Shown here piece by piece: positions 5,426-5,442 of a DNA stretch of 5,442 nt (positions are counted from its first letter, which is position 1; each line of letters starts with the position of its first letter). A program made the position numbers and the translations under genes. Source of the DNA: Pseudomonadota bacterium. GTDB lineage: Bacteria; Pseudomonadota; Alphaproteobacteria; Rhizobiales; Rhizobiaceae. The stretch is from the NCBI GenBank assembly GCA_023435335.1, contig JAEYRU010000062.1, positions 1 through 5,442 on the forward strand, in the 5' to 3' direction. The notes under the pieces are model-generated. The model ran no database searches and was not told the DNA's origin. It was given only the letters and a program-made list of their open reading frames with translations.

Positions 5426-5442
5426 TCACCACAAGTTGCTAA

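Overview
The window is 5.4 kb of high-GC chromosomal DNA whose proteins look alphaproteobacterial. A member of the Rhizobiales such as the Mesorhizobium/Phyllobacteriaceae group is my best guess, from overall protein style and base composition rather than from any marker gene. There is no mobile element, CRISPR array, rRNA or tRNA, and no sign of recent transfer. I read it as ordinary core or near-core sequence made of single-enzyme genes on both strands.

Layout from left to right. At 1-123 (minus) is the N-terminal part of a YciA-like hotdog acyl-CoA thioesterase that runs off the left edge. A 136-bp divergent spacer separates it from a complete GMC-family FAD oxidoreductase (260-1876, plus). 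That gene ends tail to tail with a GNAT N-acetyltransferase (1873-2394 or 2427, minus); the two stop codons share one CTAG. Next is a spacer containing a possible 41-codon small ORF with its own Shine-Dalgarno sequence (2520-2645, plus). It is followed by a complete Xi-class glutathione transferase, a glutathionyl-hydroquinone reductase (2679-3668, plus), which has the best ribosome binding site among the plus-strand genes. Converging on it is a 62-codon gene of unknown function (3682-3870, minus) with an AGGAGG sequence. Upstream of that, in the same direction, is a NUDIX hydrolase (3952-4473, minus) that seems to start at a non-AUG codon. Only about 25 bp away, and divergent, is a class III-like metallophosphoesterase (4499/4502-5425, plus). 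The last 17 bp hold nothing I can name.

The genes do not form an evident pathway or operon. Common threads are small-molecule turnover and detoxification: acyl-CoA hydrolysis, alcohol oxidation, quinone-glutathione reduction, NUDIX clean-up and phosphoester hydrolysis. The alternating orientations argue for separate transcription units, except perhaps NUDIX plus the 62-aa gene. I found no convincing new multi-gene system. The points worth a second look are the two small ORFs, the start of the NUDIX gene and its tight divergent junction with the phosphoesterase, and a perfect dyad between the NUDIX and small genes.
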